A stretch of DNA of 64,000 bases from Polynucleobacter sp. UB-Piko-W3. GTDB lineage: Bacteria > Pseudomonadota > Gammaproteobacteria > Burkholderiales > Burkholderiaceae. Below, one piece after another: positions 27,088-36,994 of the stretch. The notes below the pieces were generated by a model, which worked only from the letters and a program-made list of their open reading frames with translations, ran no database searches and was not told the origin of the DNA. The position numbers were made by a program, and so were the translations under genes. Location: NCBI RefSeq assembly GCF_018881635.1, contig NZ_JACVPY010000002.1, forward strand, positions 91,374 to 155,373, given 5' to 3'. Within the stretch, counting starts at the first letter, position 1, and every line of letters starts with the position of its first letter.

Positions 27088-27497
27088 TGAGCCAAGTTAA
27101 TCCAGACAATAAAGAGCATCGCTTACCAAGCCCCATTAGTAATCCTGAAAATACCGTTTTTTTAGCGGCTGCTCAGGAGAATCAACTCTTACTCAAGTAT
27201 TGCAATAGTTGCAAAGAAGCGCATTACTACCCACGTACTATCTGCCCTCATTGTGGCAGTGATGATACGACCTGGGTTAAGTCTGATGGCCTAGGAGAAA
27301 TTTATTCTTATACCGTCATGAGGCGTGGGGTGGCTGTGCCATTTGCTATGGCTTATGTCCGCTTACAAGAGGGTATTTCTATACTGACTCATTTAACGAA
27401 TTGCGATTTTGATTCAATTCGTATTGGGCAAAAAGTGAAAGTGGTTTTTCAAGAAACAGAAGATGGTCAAAAGACACATTTATTTGAGCCGATCTAA
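27084..27497 (+). CDS. Zn-ribbon/OB-fold (DUF35) acyl-CoA-associated protein
   Basis: A 137-residue protein with the N-terminal rubredoxin-like zinc ribbon CNSCKEAHYYPRTICPHCG and a C-terminal OB-fold (GLGEIYSYTVMRRG...). DUF35 proteins partner thiolase-fold enzymes and help bind the acyl-CoA. The 4-nt overlap with the thiolase-like gene supports a complex of the two. It is the last gene of the CoA-transferase cluster. Confidence 0.88.
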   Translation: MMSQVNPDNKEHRLPSPISNPENTVFLAAAQENQLLLKYCNSCKEAHYYPRTICPHCGSDDTTWVKSDGLGEIYSYTVMRRGVAVPFAMAYVRLQEGISILTHLTNCDFDSIRIGQKVKVVFQETEDGQKTHLFEPI

Positions 27498-27676
27498 TGC
27501 GACTTAATATCTAAACCACCCCTTTAAAACTTCAATATAGTCCTCGGGATTGAGGATTAACCTTCACTTTGCACTTCCTGAAAAGTGTTAATTTTTTAGA
27601 TAACTATAGATTTTCAATATAAAAGTCATATTTTAAATAGTTAGGCTATTGGCCTTGAAGCGAATACGATTGTGGG

Positions 27677-28018
27677 ATGTCTTCAGCCCCCTTCAAATTC
27701 CTACACTTTTCTGCCTCCCTTCGGCGTATTAATAAGCGCTACAAGCTTGCCGACCAGAAAGAGGTATTGGTGCTTGAGGCGGTTTTGTCAGCCCATGCTG
27801 AAAAAGTGAACTTTTCAGTTCTCGATTTAATCTTATTAAATGAGATTGGATCTCAGGCTACCTTGCATTCAGTGATGAGTGACTTAATCACCAAAAAGTT
27901 GATTAAGGCCGAGGCTTCAAAAGAGGATCGCAGGCGAAAGTATGTGATACCAACAAAGCTGTCCCTTGAGTGGCTTCAAGACTGTTCTGATTTACTATGT
28001 TCAGCCCCTAAGAAATGA
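27677..28018 (+). CDS. Small winged-helix, MarR-like putative regulator
   Basis: A 113-residue protein whose central part (FSVLDLILLNEIGSQATLHSVMSDLITKKLIKAEASKEDRRRKYVIPT) has the helix-turn-helix and DRRRKYV wing layout of MarR-type proteins, but is short and lacks the long dimerisation helices. Its targets are unknown. The preceding 179 bp are AT-rich without a clear gene. It overlaps the next small gene by 4 nt, suggesting a two-gene unit. Confidence 0.6.
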   Translation: MSSAPFKFLHFSASLRRINKRYKLADQKEVLVLEAVLSAHAEKVNFSVLDLILLNEIGSQATLHSVMSDLITKKLIKAEASKEDRRRKYVIPTKLSLEWLQDCSDLLCSAPKK

Positions 28019-28323
28019 TCATCCTTGTTGTTATAAAGAGATTATTTTTCGTCTTCTCAACCTTGATCTGCTGTTCTGTTGTAAATGCCCAATCAAGTAA
28101 AGAGAAATCTATTACTTGCTATCAGGTTTCCATCAAAGAACCGCTGATGCTTTATGGAAATCCAGGCGATATCTTTTCTTTGTATGACGGTTCGCGCTGG
28201 AAAGTGCTAGCTGGCACTCAATATGAGTATGTCCCATTACCTTACAAGGATGGCCTGCTTTGTCCTGAGGTTGAGAAATTCATTATTGGCAGCAAGGTAA
28301 TGCGCGTTTCAAAACTAAACTAG
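28015..28323 (+). CDS. Hypothetical exported protein
   Basis: A 102-residue protein with a signal peptide (hydrophobic IKRLFFVFSTLICCSVVNAQ, cleavage after NAQ) and a mature part of about 78 residues with two cysteines (SITCYQ, LLCPEV) that could pair. I do not recognise the family. It overlaps the winged-helix gene by 4 nt and converges with DUF1841, the two ends overlapping by 9 nt. Confidence 0.6.
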   Translation: MIILVVIKRLFFVFSTLICCSVVNAQSSKEKSITCYQVSIKEPLMLYGNPGDIFSLYDGSRWKVLAGTQYEYVPLPYKDGLLCPEVEKFIIGSKVMRVSKLN

Positions 28324-28746
28324 TTTTTTTAATGCCTCGAGATATTGATCGGGGTTAAGTTGTCCACCTTCACGCTGCGCTTCCCACATTACCTGTCCTA
28401 AGCATTCCATCATGAGGTGCTGAGCCTCGTGCTCAGAGCCCGCTCTCTTGATCAGCTTTTCTGCTACCTCTTTAATTCCAGGGGGTTGATTAATCGAGAT
28501 CTGCTCACTAATCGATAGATGCATTGAGAGGTGCAAGAAAGGATTGGTTTCTCCACGTTCTGGTGTGTAGTCTTGAGCTAAAGCACCTTCAGGATCTGCC
28601 AACAGGGTGTGATACTCAGGGTGGTCTACCATCCAATCACTCGCAAGTGTTTCCATCGAATCTAGGATGTGGCCATCGGTTTTCTTTTTCCAGGTATCGC
28701 AGAAAAAGCGACGTACTTCTTCTCGAGTTGGATTAAATATTGCCAC
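28315..28746 (-). CDS. DUF1841 family protein
   Basis: A 143-residue protein starting AIFNPTREEVRRFFCDTWKKK, typical of the betaproteobacterial DUF1841 family, with HPEYHTLL and GETNPFLHLSMHLSISEQISINQP. I choose the GTG at 28746 because the family begins at this motif; an open frame extends 33 codons further but only across nth. Function unknown. It overlaps the nth 3' end by 14 nt, so it is in the rnfB-nth unit. Confidence 0.82.
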   Translation of the reverse strand: MAIFNPTREEVRRFFCDTWKKKTDGHILDSMETLASDWMVDHPEYHTLLADPEGALAQDYTPERGETNPFLHLSMHLSISEQISINQPPGIKEVAEKLIKRAGSEHEAQHLMMECLGQVMWEAQREGGQLNPDQYLEALKKLV

Positions 28747-29392
28747 GAACTTTCCCTTTGCCAGTTTTTTGTTTAAAGCCACATAAGGGCTCAACAATAC
28801 ATTGCGCGCAATCTGGATTGCGTGCCTTGCAAGTGTATCTACCATGCAGGATAAGCCAATGATGTGCGTCTAGTAAATACTCCTTAGGTACACGTTTGAG
28901 AAGTTGCTCTTCCACTTTAACCACATCCTTACCGGGCGCTAAACCAGTGCGATTAGAGACTCTAAAGATATGTGTATCAACAGCAATAGTAGGCTGCCCA
29001 AAGGCAGTATTGAGAATCACGTTGGCAGTTTTTCTACCAACTCCTGGCAAAGCCTCAAGTTCTTCACGAATTTGCGGAACTTGGCCTTGATGTTTTTCTA
29101 GCAAGAGGCGACAAGTCTCTTGAATATGTCTACCCTTGGAGTTAAATAATCCAATGTGCTGAATAAATGGCTTCACCCCTTCTTCACCCAGATCTAAAAG
29201 TGCTTTTGGTGTGTTGGCTATCTTAAAGAGTTTGCGTGTACCTTTATTGACTGATACATCAGTTGCTTGCGCTGAAAGCAATACTGCAATGAGAAGCTCA
29301 AATGGTGAGTTGTACTCAAGTTCAGTTGTCGGCTTCGGATTATTGGCCTTGAGTTGCTCAAAGAAGGCGCGCCGTTTTTCAGGATTCATCAT
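28733..29392 (-). CDS. nth: Endonuclease III
   Basis: A 219-residue DNA glycosylase/AP lyase for oxidised pyrimidines. The HhH motif LPGVGRKTANVIL with catalytic Lys, VDTHIFRVSNR with catalytic Asp, and the C-terminal [4Fe-4S] cluster CKARNPDCAQCIVEPLC (C-X6-C-X2-C-X5-C) are intact. ATGA overlap with rnfB suggests coupled translation; nth next to rnfB is common in proteobacteria. Confidence 0.95.
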   Translation of the reverse strand: MMNPEKRRAFFEQLKANNPKPTTELEYNSPFELLIAVLLSAQATDVSVNKGTRKLFKIANTPKALLDLGEEGVKPFIQHIGLFNSKGRHIQETCRLLLEKHQGQVPQIREELEALPGVGRKTANVILNTAFGQPTIAVDTHIFRVSNRTGLAPGKDVVKVEEQLLKRVPKEYLLDAHHWLILHGRYTCKARNPDCAQCIVEPLCGFKQKTGKGKVRGNI

Positions 29393-30081
29393 TTTTGTTG
29401 CTGGGCACGTGCAATGGCAGCAGCAATAATGGCGCGTTTACGCTCTTGCTCTTTCTTTTGCTCATCTGATGTTGGGTTATCAGCATTCACTGCTATTAAT
29501 TTGGCCGCCGCTTTTTTGGCTAAACGCCCATCATTATCTTTTTGCTCTCTGTGAAGACGTTGATCTCGCTCGTGATAACGCTGACGTGAAATATCTGCCA
29601 AGTCTGGCGACCAGGCATCCCAGCCCATTTGATTGCCTGTGACATCAATCATGCTGATGCAATCGACGGGGCAGGGAGGAATACAAAGATCGCAACCCGT
29701 ACACCACTGCGTTAAAACTACATGCATTTGCTTTGAAGCGCCCACAATCGCATCGACTGGACAAGCTTGTATGCATAGAGTGCAGCCAATACATTTCTGT
29801 GGATCGATGAAGGCTACTGGTCTGGGACGCTCTTTACCGCACTCAGGATCTATTGTGGGATGCAGCTCAAAAGCATCTTGTGGATAAATTGGAATGAGTA
29901 TTTTGCTTAGGCGCGCAATTCCATCGACGCCTCCTGGTGGACAACGATTGGGTAAAGCCTCACCACTGGCCATCGCTTCTGCATAGCCTCGGCAATCGGG
30001 ATAACCGCATTTAGTACATTGTGTTTGAGGAAGTGCATCCTCTAAGCGATCAGCAAGTTCGTTCGCTTGGTTGGTTGTCAT
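29389..30081 (-). CDS. rnfB: RnfB-like iron-sulfur electron transfer protein
   Basis: A Fes-domain cluster (CTKCGYPDCRGYAEAMASGEALPNRC) is followed by two [4Fe-4S] ferredoxin motifs, CIGCTLCIQACPVDAI and CTGCDLCIPPCPVDCI, and a Lys/Arg-rich tail. I take ATG at 30081 (230 residues); the frame is open 14 codons further. Unlike canonical RnfB it lacks an N-terminal membrane helix, and no rnfACDGE genes are present. This is the soluble form usual in Burkholderiales, whose electron partner is uncertain. Confidence 0.85.
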   Translation of the reverse strand: MTTNQANELADRLEDALPQTQCTKCGYPDCRGYAEAMASGEALPNRCPPGGVDGIARLSKILIPIYPQDAFELHPTIDPECGKERPRPVAFIDPQKCIGCTLCIQACPVDAIVGASKQMHVVLTQWCTGCDLCIPPCPVDCISMIDVTGNQMGWDAWSPDLADISRQRYHERDQRLHREQKDNDGRLAKKAAAKLIAVNADNPTSDEQKKEQERKRAIIAAAIARAQQQK

Positions 30082-30133
30082 TGCGAGATCGTGGGTTAAA
30101 AAAGTGAGGGCCTTGGCCCCCACTGATTGATGC

Positions 30134-31426
30134 TTAGTTAGAGCCTTCTAATTTAGGAGGCCTTGCTTTAGTTCTTTTCTGCGCAACTTGATGCTCGAGA
30201 ATGAAGGATTTAATCTTTGGATAAACCTTGTCACGCCAACGACGACCAGCAAAGATGCCGTAGTGCCCTGCACCAGCAACTTCGTAGTGCGCTTTATGCT
30301 CTTTTGGAATACCAACACACAAGTTATGTGCCGAGCGGGTTTGCCCACTTCCAGAGATATCATCAAGCTCACCCTCGATAGTCAGCAGTGCAGTCTTTTT
30401 AATATCTTGGGGCTTCACTAAATCACCAGCCACTTCCCAAGTGCCGTTAGGTAAAGCGTAATCTTGGAAAACAGTCTTGATGGTATCCAAGTAGAACTTG
30501 GCATCTAAATCTAATACGGCGTTGTACTCGTCATAGAAACGAATATGCGCATCGGTATCTTGTTCATCACCACGTACCAGATTTTGGAAGTAGTCCCAAT
30601 GCGATTGCATATGGTTTTGTGGGTTCATAGCAATAAAGCCGGTGTGTTGCAAGAAGCCTGGATATACCTTGCGACCAGCCCCTGGGTAATTTGGCGGCAC
30701 TTTGTAGATGACGTGGCTTTCGAACCAATCAAAAGACTTGTGTTCAGCCAGATTATTTACAGCAGTCGGTGATTTGCGGGCATCAATTGGGCCGCCCATC
30801 ATAATCATGGATGCAGGAGTTTCTTCACCAGCAGAAGCCATCAGAGAAATGGCACCTAAGGTTGGAACGGTAGGCTGACAAACTGATACAACATGTAAAT
30901 CTTTCGCACCAATCGCACGAATAAACTCTTGGATGTAGTGAACATAGTCATCTAGACCAAATTCACCATCTTCAATTGGAACGTTACGTGCATCAATCCA
31001 GTCGGTAATGTAAACCTTATGATCTTGTAATAGCGTACGAACGGTATCGCGCAACAAGGTAGCATGATGGCCAGACATCGGAGCCACTACCAATACAACC
31101 GGATCATCCTTGAGGCTCTTGATGGTTTCTACATCATCCGAAAAGCGTTTGAAGCGAACTAGATTACAAAAAGGTTTTGCAACGATCGTTCTTTCATGGA
31201 TGGCTACTTCTTGACCATGTGCTTGTACTGCCCGAATACCAAATTCTGGTTTTTTGTAGTTTTTACCTAGGCGATAAAGAAGTTCGTAACTAGCAGCTAA
31301 ACGCTCAGATCCTGGAACCATCGATGCTGGATTGGAGGCATTGATAAATGCCTCTGAGGCTGCCCGCGCCCATGAGCTGAGGGGTTGAAGTAAAGCTGTT
31401 TGGAACTCGTGTAACTGATATAACAT
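30134..31426 (-). CDS. phaZ: Intracellular poly(3-hydroxybutyrate) depolymerase
   Basis: A 430-residue PhaZ of the Ralstonia PhaZa1 type. MLYQLHEFQTALLQPLSSWARA opens the protein, VVSVCQPTVPTLGAI holds the catalytic cysteine nucleophile near residue 185, and AGAGHYGIFAGRRWRDKVYP carries the catalytic His. It mobilises intracellular PHB granules. The start is ATG at 31426 with GGAGC upstream. It is between the aminotransferase and rnfB genes, all minus strand, without obvious functional linkage. Confidence 0.93.
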   Translation of the reverse strand: MLYQLHEFQTALLQPLSSWARAASEAFINASNPASMVPGSERLAASYELLYRLGKNYKKPEFGIRAVQAHGQEVAIHERTIVAKPFCNLVRFKRFSDDVETIKSLKDDPVVLVVAPMSGHHATLLRDTVRTLLQDHKVYITDWIDARNVPIEDGEFGLDDYVHYIQEFIRAIGAKDLHVVSVCQPTVPTLGAISLMASAGEETPASMIMMGGPIDARKSPTAVNNLAEHKSFDWFESHVIYKVPPNYPGAGRKVYPGFLQHTGFIAMNPQNHMQSHWDYFQNLVRGDEQDTDAHIRFYDEYNAVLDLDAKFYLDTIKTVFQDYALPNGTWEVAGDLVKPQDIKKTALLTIEGELDDISGSGQTRSAHNLCVGIPKEHKAHYEVAGAGHYGIFAGRRWRDKVYPKIKSFILEHQVAQKRTKARPPKLEGSN

Positions 31427-31457
31427 TTTAGCTCCTGTAATTCTGTATATCCGCTTG

Positions 31458-32657
31458 TTATCCTAATACGCGGGCGATTGCTTTGGCTACTTTATCAATA
31501 TTTTTGGTATTGAGCGCCGCAACACAAATGCGTCCAGTGGAGAGGGCATAAATACCATCTTCTTTCTGTAGGCGTTCAACTTGCTCAGCCGTTAAGCCTG
31601 AGTAAGAAAACATTCCACGTTGCTGTTCGATAAAAGCAAAATCTTGTTTCACACCAGCAGCAGCCAGTTTTTCAACGAGGCCATGACGCATTGCTTTAAT
31701 ACGGTCACGCATTTCTGCTAACTCATCTTCCCAAAGCTTGCATAGTTCAGGGGAATTTAAAACAGCAGAAACAATGGCACCGCCGTGAGTTGGGGGATTT
31801 GAATAGTTGGTGCGAATCACACGCTTTAATTGTGAGAGTAAGCGAGTAGATTCATCTTTACTTTGTGTCACGATAGACAAAGCGCCGACACGCTCACCAT
31901 AGAGTGAAAATGACTTAGAGAAAGAGCTCGATACGAAGAAGGACATGCCAGACTGCGCAAAGAGGCGAACGGCGATGCCATCTTGTTCAATACCAGATGC
32001 AAAGCCTTGGTAAGCCATATCCAAGAAGGGAATCAAACTCTTGTTCTTACAGATATCGATTACTTGATGCCATTGGGCTTCAGTAATGTCAGCGCCAGTT
32101 GGGTTATGGCAGCAGGCATGCAAAAGAACAGTCGTGTTTTTTGGAAAGGACTCCAGAGATTTCACCATGCCATCAAAATCAACACCCCGGGTTTTGCCAT
32201 CGAAGTAGGTATATTCCACAACTTCAAAGCCCGCAGATTCAAAAATACCGCGGTGGTTTTCCCAGGTTGGATTGCTGATAGCGCAGGGTGCAATTAAATT
32301 AAGACGCTTAATGAAGTCTGCGCCAACCCGTAATGCACCAGTGCCACCCAAACATTCCGCAGTCACAACACGGCCATCTTTAATCAGTGCCGAGTCAGCA
32401 CCAAATAATAAATTTTGTACTGCACTGTTATAGAGGTTTGGGCCTTCAATTGGAATGTAACTGCGTGGAGAATGTTTAGCCACGATCGCCTCTTCAGCCT
32501 TGATCACCGCTTTGAGAAGTGGCACCTTGCCTTCATCGGTGTAATACACGCCAACCCCCAGATTAACTTTGTCAGGACGTTGATCTGCAACGTAAGCTTC
32601 TGTGAGGCCAAAAATAGGATCTTTGGGGGCTAATTGGACGGAGGCAAAAAGGGTCAT
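31458..32657 (-). CDS. tyrB: Aromatic amino acid/aspartate aminotransferase
   Basis: A 399-residue class I aminotransferase of the AspC/TyrB branch: DPIFGLTEAYVADQRPDKVNLGVGVYYTDEGKVPLL, HACCHNPTGADITEAQW, and the PLP lysine in VSSSFSKSFSLYGERVGAL, and NYSNPPTHGGAIV with the substrate-binding residues. It transfers amino groups between aspartate or aromatic amino acids and 2-oxoglutarate. Sequence alone does not separate AspC from TyrB. It is divergent from uvrB. Confidence 0.88.
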   Translation of the reverse strand: MTLFASVQLAPKDPIFGLTEAYVADQRPDKVNLGVGVYYTDEGKVPLLKAVIKAEEAIVAKHSPRSYIPIEGPNLYNSAVQNLLFGADSALIKDGRVVTAECLGGTGALRVGADFIKRLNLIAPCAISNPTWENHRGIFESAGFEVVEYTYFDGKTRGVDFDGMVKSLESFPKNTTVLLHACCHNPTGADITEAQWHQVIDICKNKSLIPFLDMAYQGFASGIEQDGIAVRLFAQSGMSFFVSSSFSKSFSLYGERVGALSIVTQSKDESTRLLSQLKRVIRTNYSNPPTHGGAIVSAVLNSPELCKLWEDELAEMRDRIKAMRHGLVEKLAAAGVKQDFAFIEQQRGMFSYSGLTAEQVERLQKEDGIYALSTGRICVAALNTKNIDKVAKAIARVLG

Positions 32658-32816
32658 TGGCGGTCGTAAATGATGGTTTAAAGGTAGCTTTGCTTCTAAT
32701 TGCCGTTCAATTTGGCTTAATTAAAGGTTTTAGAGGCCAGAATTAACTATTTCCAAATAAAAACGGCAAAATCATTGTTTGTACAAAATTCGCTGTGAAG
32801 AAAACTCACAGATCAA

Positions 32817-34973
32817 ATGATAGCTGAGATGCCCCCTAAGTCCCCCAAAAAGTCGTCGAATTCTACAGCTCAAGAAGATACCCAAAAACCGGTTGCTGAC
32901 CCATTGGGCGAGGCTGGCCATGATCTGGATCCTGCCAAATTTGTCAGCTTTCCCGATTCCCCCTATCAGCTTTATCAGCCTTTTATCCCTGCTGGCGATC
33001 AACCAGAGGCGATCGAGGCCTTAGTGGAGGGCATTGAGGACGGACTCACTTTTCAGACCCTTCTCGGGGTTACGGGATCTGGAAAGACCTTCACCATGGC
33101 CAATGTGATCGCCAGAACGGGCCGTCCAGCCATTATTTTTGCTCCGAACAAGACCTTAGCTGCTCAACTTTATAGCGAATTTAGGGAGTTTTTCCCCAAA
33201 AATGCGGTTGAGTACTTCGTGAGTTACTACGACTATTACCAGCCTGAGGCTTATGTTCCTCAGCGCGATCTCTTTATTGAAAAAGATTCATCGATTAATG
33301 AGCACATTGAGCAGATGCGACTTTCTGCAACCAAGAGTTTGTTAGAGCGACGTGATGTCATTATCGTTGCTACCGTTTCTGCGATTTACGGTATTGGTAA
33401 TCCTGGTGACTATCACAGCATGGTGATGACATTGCGTCCTGGCGACAAGATGAGTCAACGCGATATTTTGATGCGACTGATTGCGATGCAATACGACCGT
33501 AATGAAACGGATTTTAAGCGTGGAGTATTTCGAGTACGTGGGGATACGATTGATATTTTCCCGGCCGAACATAATGAGTTAGCGGTACGCGTTGAATTGT
33601 TTGATGATGTGGTGGAGAGTTTGCAATTTTTTGATCCACTTACTGGGAAGATTCGTCAAAAGATCCCGCGTTTTACGGTCTACCCAAGTTCGCACTATGT
33701 AACGCCCCGAGAAACCGTTCTCAAAGCGATTGAAACGATTAAGACGGAGTTGCGTACTCGCTTAGATGAGTTTGTCAAAGATGGAAAACTGGTTGAGGCG
33801 CAACGTCTAGAGCAGCGTACGCGGTTTGATTTAGAGATGCTCAATGAATTGGGTTTTTGCAAAGGCATTGAGAACTACTCTCGCCATCTATCTGGTGCTT
33901 CTCCAGGCGAGGCCCCGCCTACTTTGGTGGACTATCTTCCGAATGATGCCTTGATGTTCTTGGATGAGAGCCATGTCCTCATTGGGCAACTCAATGCCAT
34001 GTATAACGGCGATAAATCGCGTAAACATACTTTGGTGGAATTTGGTTTTCGTTTACCTTCGGCGATGGATAACCGGCCTCTTAAATTTACTGAGTTTGAA
34101 ACCAAGATGCGTCAAACCATTTTTGTTTCTGCGACACCAGCTGATTATGAAAATACCCACCAAGGTAAGGTAGTCGAGCAAGTGGCTAGACCTACAGGAT
34201 TGGTTGATCCAGAAATTGAAGTATTACCAGCCAGCACTCAAGTTGATAATTTGCTGGATCAGATTCATGAGCGCGTCAAAGTGGGCGAGCGCGTTTTGGT
34301 AACAGTGTTGACTAAACGGATGGCAGAGCAATTAACGGATTACCTCTCTGATAACGGTGTGAAAGTTCGCTATGTGCACTCAGACATTGATACTGTTGAA
34401 CGGGTTGAAATTTTGCGCGACTTACGTTTAGGGGTCTTCGATGTATTGGTTGGTATTAACTTATTGCGCGAAGGTTTAGATATTCCAGAGGTTTCTCTGG
34501 TGGCTATTTTGGATGCTGATAAAGAAGGCTTTTTACGCTCTGAACGCAGTTTGATTCAGACGATTGGACGCGCCGCACGAAACATTCGAGGCAAAGCCAT
34601 TTTGTATGCCGATAGGGTGACCGACTCCATGCGCAGGGCAATGGGTGAAACCGAAAGACGCCGTACCAAGCAAATTGCCTTTAATAAGCTCCATGGAATT
34701 GAGCCTAAGGGGGTCCAAAAGCGAATTAAGGACATCATTGATGGGGTCTATGACGTCCAAGAGAAGCGAGTGGAGATGCAGACCGAGCAGGAACGGGCTC
34801 GCTATGAGGATATGAGTGAGAAGGATTTGGCGGGTGAAATCAAGCGTTTGGAGAAGCAAATGAACGCTGAAGCCAAGAATCTGGAGTTTGAGAAGGCTGC
34901 CAGCACCCGGGATCGCCTAACTAAAGTAAAGGAAATGGCCTTCGGAGCCCGTTCCAGAGACTCCATAGGCTAG
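32817..34973 (+). CDS. uvrB: UvrB, excinuclease ABC subunit B
   Basis: A 718-residue repair helicase. After an extra 45-residue hydrophilic N-terminal region come the Walker [15 protein letters not shown], the beta-hairpin [42 protein letters not shown], helicase motifs V and VI ([35 protein letters not shown]) and a C-terminal UVR domain. It verifies damage and loads UvrC in nucleotide excision repair. The ATG at 32817 has a poor ribosome-binding site; ATG at 32829 is an alternative. No clear LexA box lies upstream. Confidence 0.95.
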   Translation: MIAEMPPKSPKKSSNSTAQEDTQKPVADPLGEAGHDLDPAKFVSFPDSPYQLYQPFIPAGDQPEAIEALVEGIEDGLTFQTLLGVTGSGKTFTMANVIARTGRPAIIFAPNKTLAAQLYSEFREFFPKNAVEYFVSYYDYYQPEAYVPQRDLFIEKDSSINEHIEQMRLSATKSLLERRDVIIVATVSAIYGIGNPGDYHSMVMTLRPGDKMSQRDILMRLIAMQYDRNETDFKRGVFRVRGDTIDIFPAEHNELAVRVELFDDVVESLQFFDPLTGKIRQKIPRFTVYPSSHYVTPRETVLKAIETIKTELRTRLDEFVKDGKLVEAQRLEQRTRFDLEMLNELGFCKGIENYSRHLSGASPGEAPPTLVDYLPNDALMFLDESHVLIGQLNAMYNGDKSRKHTLVEFGFRLPSAMDNRPLKFTEFETKMRQTIFVSATPADYENTHQGKVVEQVARPTGLVDPEIEVLPASTQVDNLLDQIHERVKVGERVLVTVLTKRMAEQLTDYLSDNGVKVRYVHSDIDTVERVEILRDLRLGVFDVLVGINLLREGLDIPEVSLVAILDADKEGFLRSERSLIQTIGRAARNIRGKAILYADRVTDSMRRAMGETERRRTKQIAFNKLHGIEPKGVQKRIKDIIDGVYDVQEKRVEMQTEQERARYEDMSEKDLAGEIKRLEKQMNAEAKNLEFEKAASTRDRLTKVKEMAFGARSRDSIG

Positions 34974-35026
34974 TTGCTAAAAGGGTTTTAGGGGCTATTC
35001 CCGAGCAATTTTGTGGGTCATATGAT

Positions 35027-35051
35027 AAAGTTGAGTGGATTGGTCGGGTAT
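35027..35051. promoter_or_regulatory. IscR type 1 binding site upstream of iscR
   Basis: The 25-bp stretch fits the E. coli type 1 IscR consensus at 21 of 25 positions by my alignment, with a left half AAAGTTGAGT and a right half GGTCGGGTAT. It is 50-75 bp before iscR, where autorepression by [2Fe-2S]-IscR would act on the isc operon. Confidence 0.7.
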
Positions 35052-35102
35052 TACCCGCCTGACCATGAGCTGTCCATAAACAATCCATTACCAAGGTGAA
35101 AT

Positions 35103-35672
35103 ATGAGACTTACTACTAAAGGCCGTTTTGCAGTAACCGCAATGATCGATTTAGCCCTGCGTGAAGCGCATGGGCCTGTAACTTTGGCTGGAATTAGCCA
35201 AAGACAAAAGATTTCCCTTTCCTACCTAGAGCAATTGTTCGGCAAATTACGCCGCTTCAATATCGTCGAGAGTACTCGCGGCCCTGGAGGTGGATACACC
35301 CTCGCACGCAGTGCAGATGCGATTAGCGTTGCAGACATCATTGTTGCTGTTGATGAGCCATTGGATGCGACCCAATGCGGTGGCAAAGGCAATTGTCATA
35401 GTGACGAAGACGAACATGGGCACTGTATGACCCATGATCTTTGGAGCAATCTCAATCTCAAAATGGTTGAGTACTTAAGCTCGGTTAGTTTGCGTAACTT
35501 GGTTCAGCAACAAGAAGGGCGCGGAGTAGTGATTCAGGATATGCGCCAGAAGAAAGTCAAAGTTGAGAGTGCAAAAGCTGAAAAGTCAGCACCAGCACTT
35601 GCAGCTAAGAAAGAAGTTGCACCTAAAGCACCATTAATTAATTCAGTATTTAATTGGGCGCGTCAAAGTTAA
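35103..35672 (+). CDS. iscR: IscR, Rrf2-family iron-sulfur cluster regulator
   Basis: A 189-residue regulator with MRLTTKGRFAVTAMIDLAL, winged helix KISLSYLEQLFGKLRRFNIV and ESTRGPGGGYTLAR, and three cluster-binding cysteines in CGGKGNCHSDEDEHGHCMTHDLW. The gap between the second and third Cys is nine residues, against five in E. coli. A 35-40-residue Lys/Ala-rich tail follows. It represses the isc operon when it carries a [2Fe-2S] cluster. It is the first gene of the operon, behind a matching operator. Confidence 0.95.
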   Translation: MRLTTKGRFAVTAMIDLALREAHGPVTLAGISQRQKISLSYLEQLFGKLRRFNIVESTRGPGGGYTLARSADAISVADIIVAVDEPLDATQCGGKGNCHSDEDEHGHCMTHDLWSNLNLKMVEYLSSVSLRNLVQQQEGRGVVIQDMRQKKVKVESAKAEKSAPALAAKKEVAPKAPLINSVFNWARQS

Positions 35673-35699
35673 TAGTAGTTATTCATTTATAAGTAAATC

Positions 35700-36959
35700 A
35701 TGAACGCACCGCAAGACCTTCCAAAGCAACCTGTACCGATGTTTAGTCCTAAGCACTTTCCAGTGTATATGGATTACTCGGCCACAACCCCAATTGATCC
35801 AAGAGTGGTCGACAAAATGTTGCCCTACTTGCGTGAGCAATTTGGTAATGCTGCATCCCGCAGTCATGCGTATGGTTGGGCTGCTGAAGAAGCGGTTGAG
35901 TGGGCGCGTTCAGAAGTTGCACAACTGGTACATGCTGATCCACGAGAGATTGTATTTACTAGTGGTGCGACTGAAAGTATCAACCTCGCATTAAAAGGTG
36001 CGGCGCATTTCTATAAGGATCGTGGCAATCACATCATTACCGTGAAGACCGAGCACAAGGCAACATTAGATACTTGTCGTGAGCTAGAGCGTGAAGGTTA
36101 TGAAGTGACTTATTTGGATGTGTTGCCAAATGGTTTGATTGACTTTGCACAGCTTGAGGTTGCAATGAAGCCTGGCACGATTTTGACTTCAGTGATGTAT
36201 GTCAATAATGAAATCGGTGTGGTGCAGGATATTCCCGCTATTGGTGAACTATGTCGTTCACGTGGAGTGATTCTTCATGTAGATGCCGCGCAAGCAACTG
36301 GTAAAGTAGAAATCGATTTAGAGAAGATCAAAGTTGACCTGATGAGTTTTTCTGCTCATAAGACTTATGGTCCAAAAGGTATTGGTGCACTGTTTGTGCG
36401 TCGCAAGCCTCGTATTCGGATTGAGGCTCAGATTCATGGTGGTGGTCATGAGCGCGGTATGCGCTCTGGAACACTAGCCGTCCATCAAATTGTGGGCATG
36501 GGTGAGGCGTTCCGTATCGCTCGTATCGAGATGGCAGAAGGAAATAAACGTATTCGTGGCTTACGCGATCGTTTATTAAATGGCTTGAAGGATATTGAAG
36601 AGGTGTATGTCAACGGTGACATGGATCACCGTGTTCCTCATAACCTCAATATCAGCTTTAACTATGTTGAAGGTGAATCAATGTTGATGGCCTTGAAAGA
36701 ATTAGCCATTTCCTCTGGATCCGCTTGCACATCAGCATCCCTTGAGCCATCTTATGTATTGCGTGCTTTAGGTCGTAATGATGAATTAGCTCATAGCTCG
36801 ATTCGTTTTACTCTTGGTCGTTTTACGACTGAAGAAGAAGTAGATTTCACCATTAATTTAGTGAAAGAAAAGATTGCGAAGTTACGTGAGCTCTCACCAT
36901 TGTGGGAAATGTTTAAAGACGGAGTCGACTTAAGTACGATTCAATGGGCAGCACATTAA
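35700..36959 (+). CDS. iscS: IscS, cysteine desulfurase
   Basis: A 419-residue PLP enzyme that provides persulfide sulfur. [46 protein letters not shown] (PLP lysine) and [21 protein letters not shown] with the active-site Cys are clear. It has about 20 extra N-terminal residues compared with E. coli IscS (404 residues); an ATG 13 codons in could be the true start, neither having a strong ribosome-binding site. Confidence 0.95.
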   Translation: MNAPQDLPKQPVPMFSPKHFPVYMDYSATTPIDPRVVDKMLPYLREQFGNAASRSHAYGWAAEEAVEWARSEVAQLVHADPREIVFTSGATESINLALKGAAHFYKDRGNHIITVKTEHKATLDTCRELEREGYEVTYLDVLPNGLIDFAQLEVAMKPGTILTSVMYVNNEIGVVQDIPAIGELCRSRGVILHVDAAQATGKVEIDLEKIKVDLMSFSAHKTYGPKGIGALFVRRKPRIRIEAQIHGGGHERGMRSGTLAVHQIVGMGEAFRIARIEMAEGNKRIRGLRDRLLNGLKDIEEVYVNGDMDHRVPHNLNISFNYVEGESMLMALKELAISSGSACTSASLEPSYVLRALGRNDELAHSSIRFTLGRFTTEEEVDFTINLVKEKIAKLRELSPLWEMFKDGVDLSTIQWAAH

Positions 36960-36994
36960 ATAATAATTAAATAAAGAAATAACGAGGGAATACC

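Noticed and set aside
27498-27676. Small RNA or tRNA in the AT-rich gap before the winged-helix gene
   Set aside because: No cloverleaf, no strong promoter-terminator pair; only a small CCTC/GAGG hairpin is visible.
28747-28845. N-terminal extension of the DUF1841 protein
   Set aside because: The extra 33 codons lie fully inside nth and are not part of the DUF1841 family; the GTG at 28746 gives the family N-terminus.
32793-32811. LexA/SOS box upstream of uvrB
   Set aside because: CTGTGA and TCACAG form an inverted repeat, but CTG and CAG are 13 nt apart instead of 10, and the internal bases do not fit a LexA box. It may be a leader hairpin or chance.
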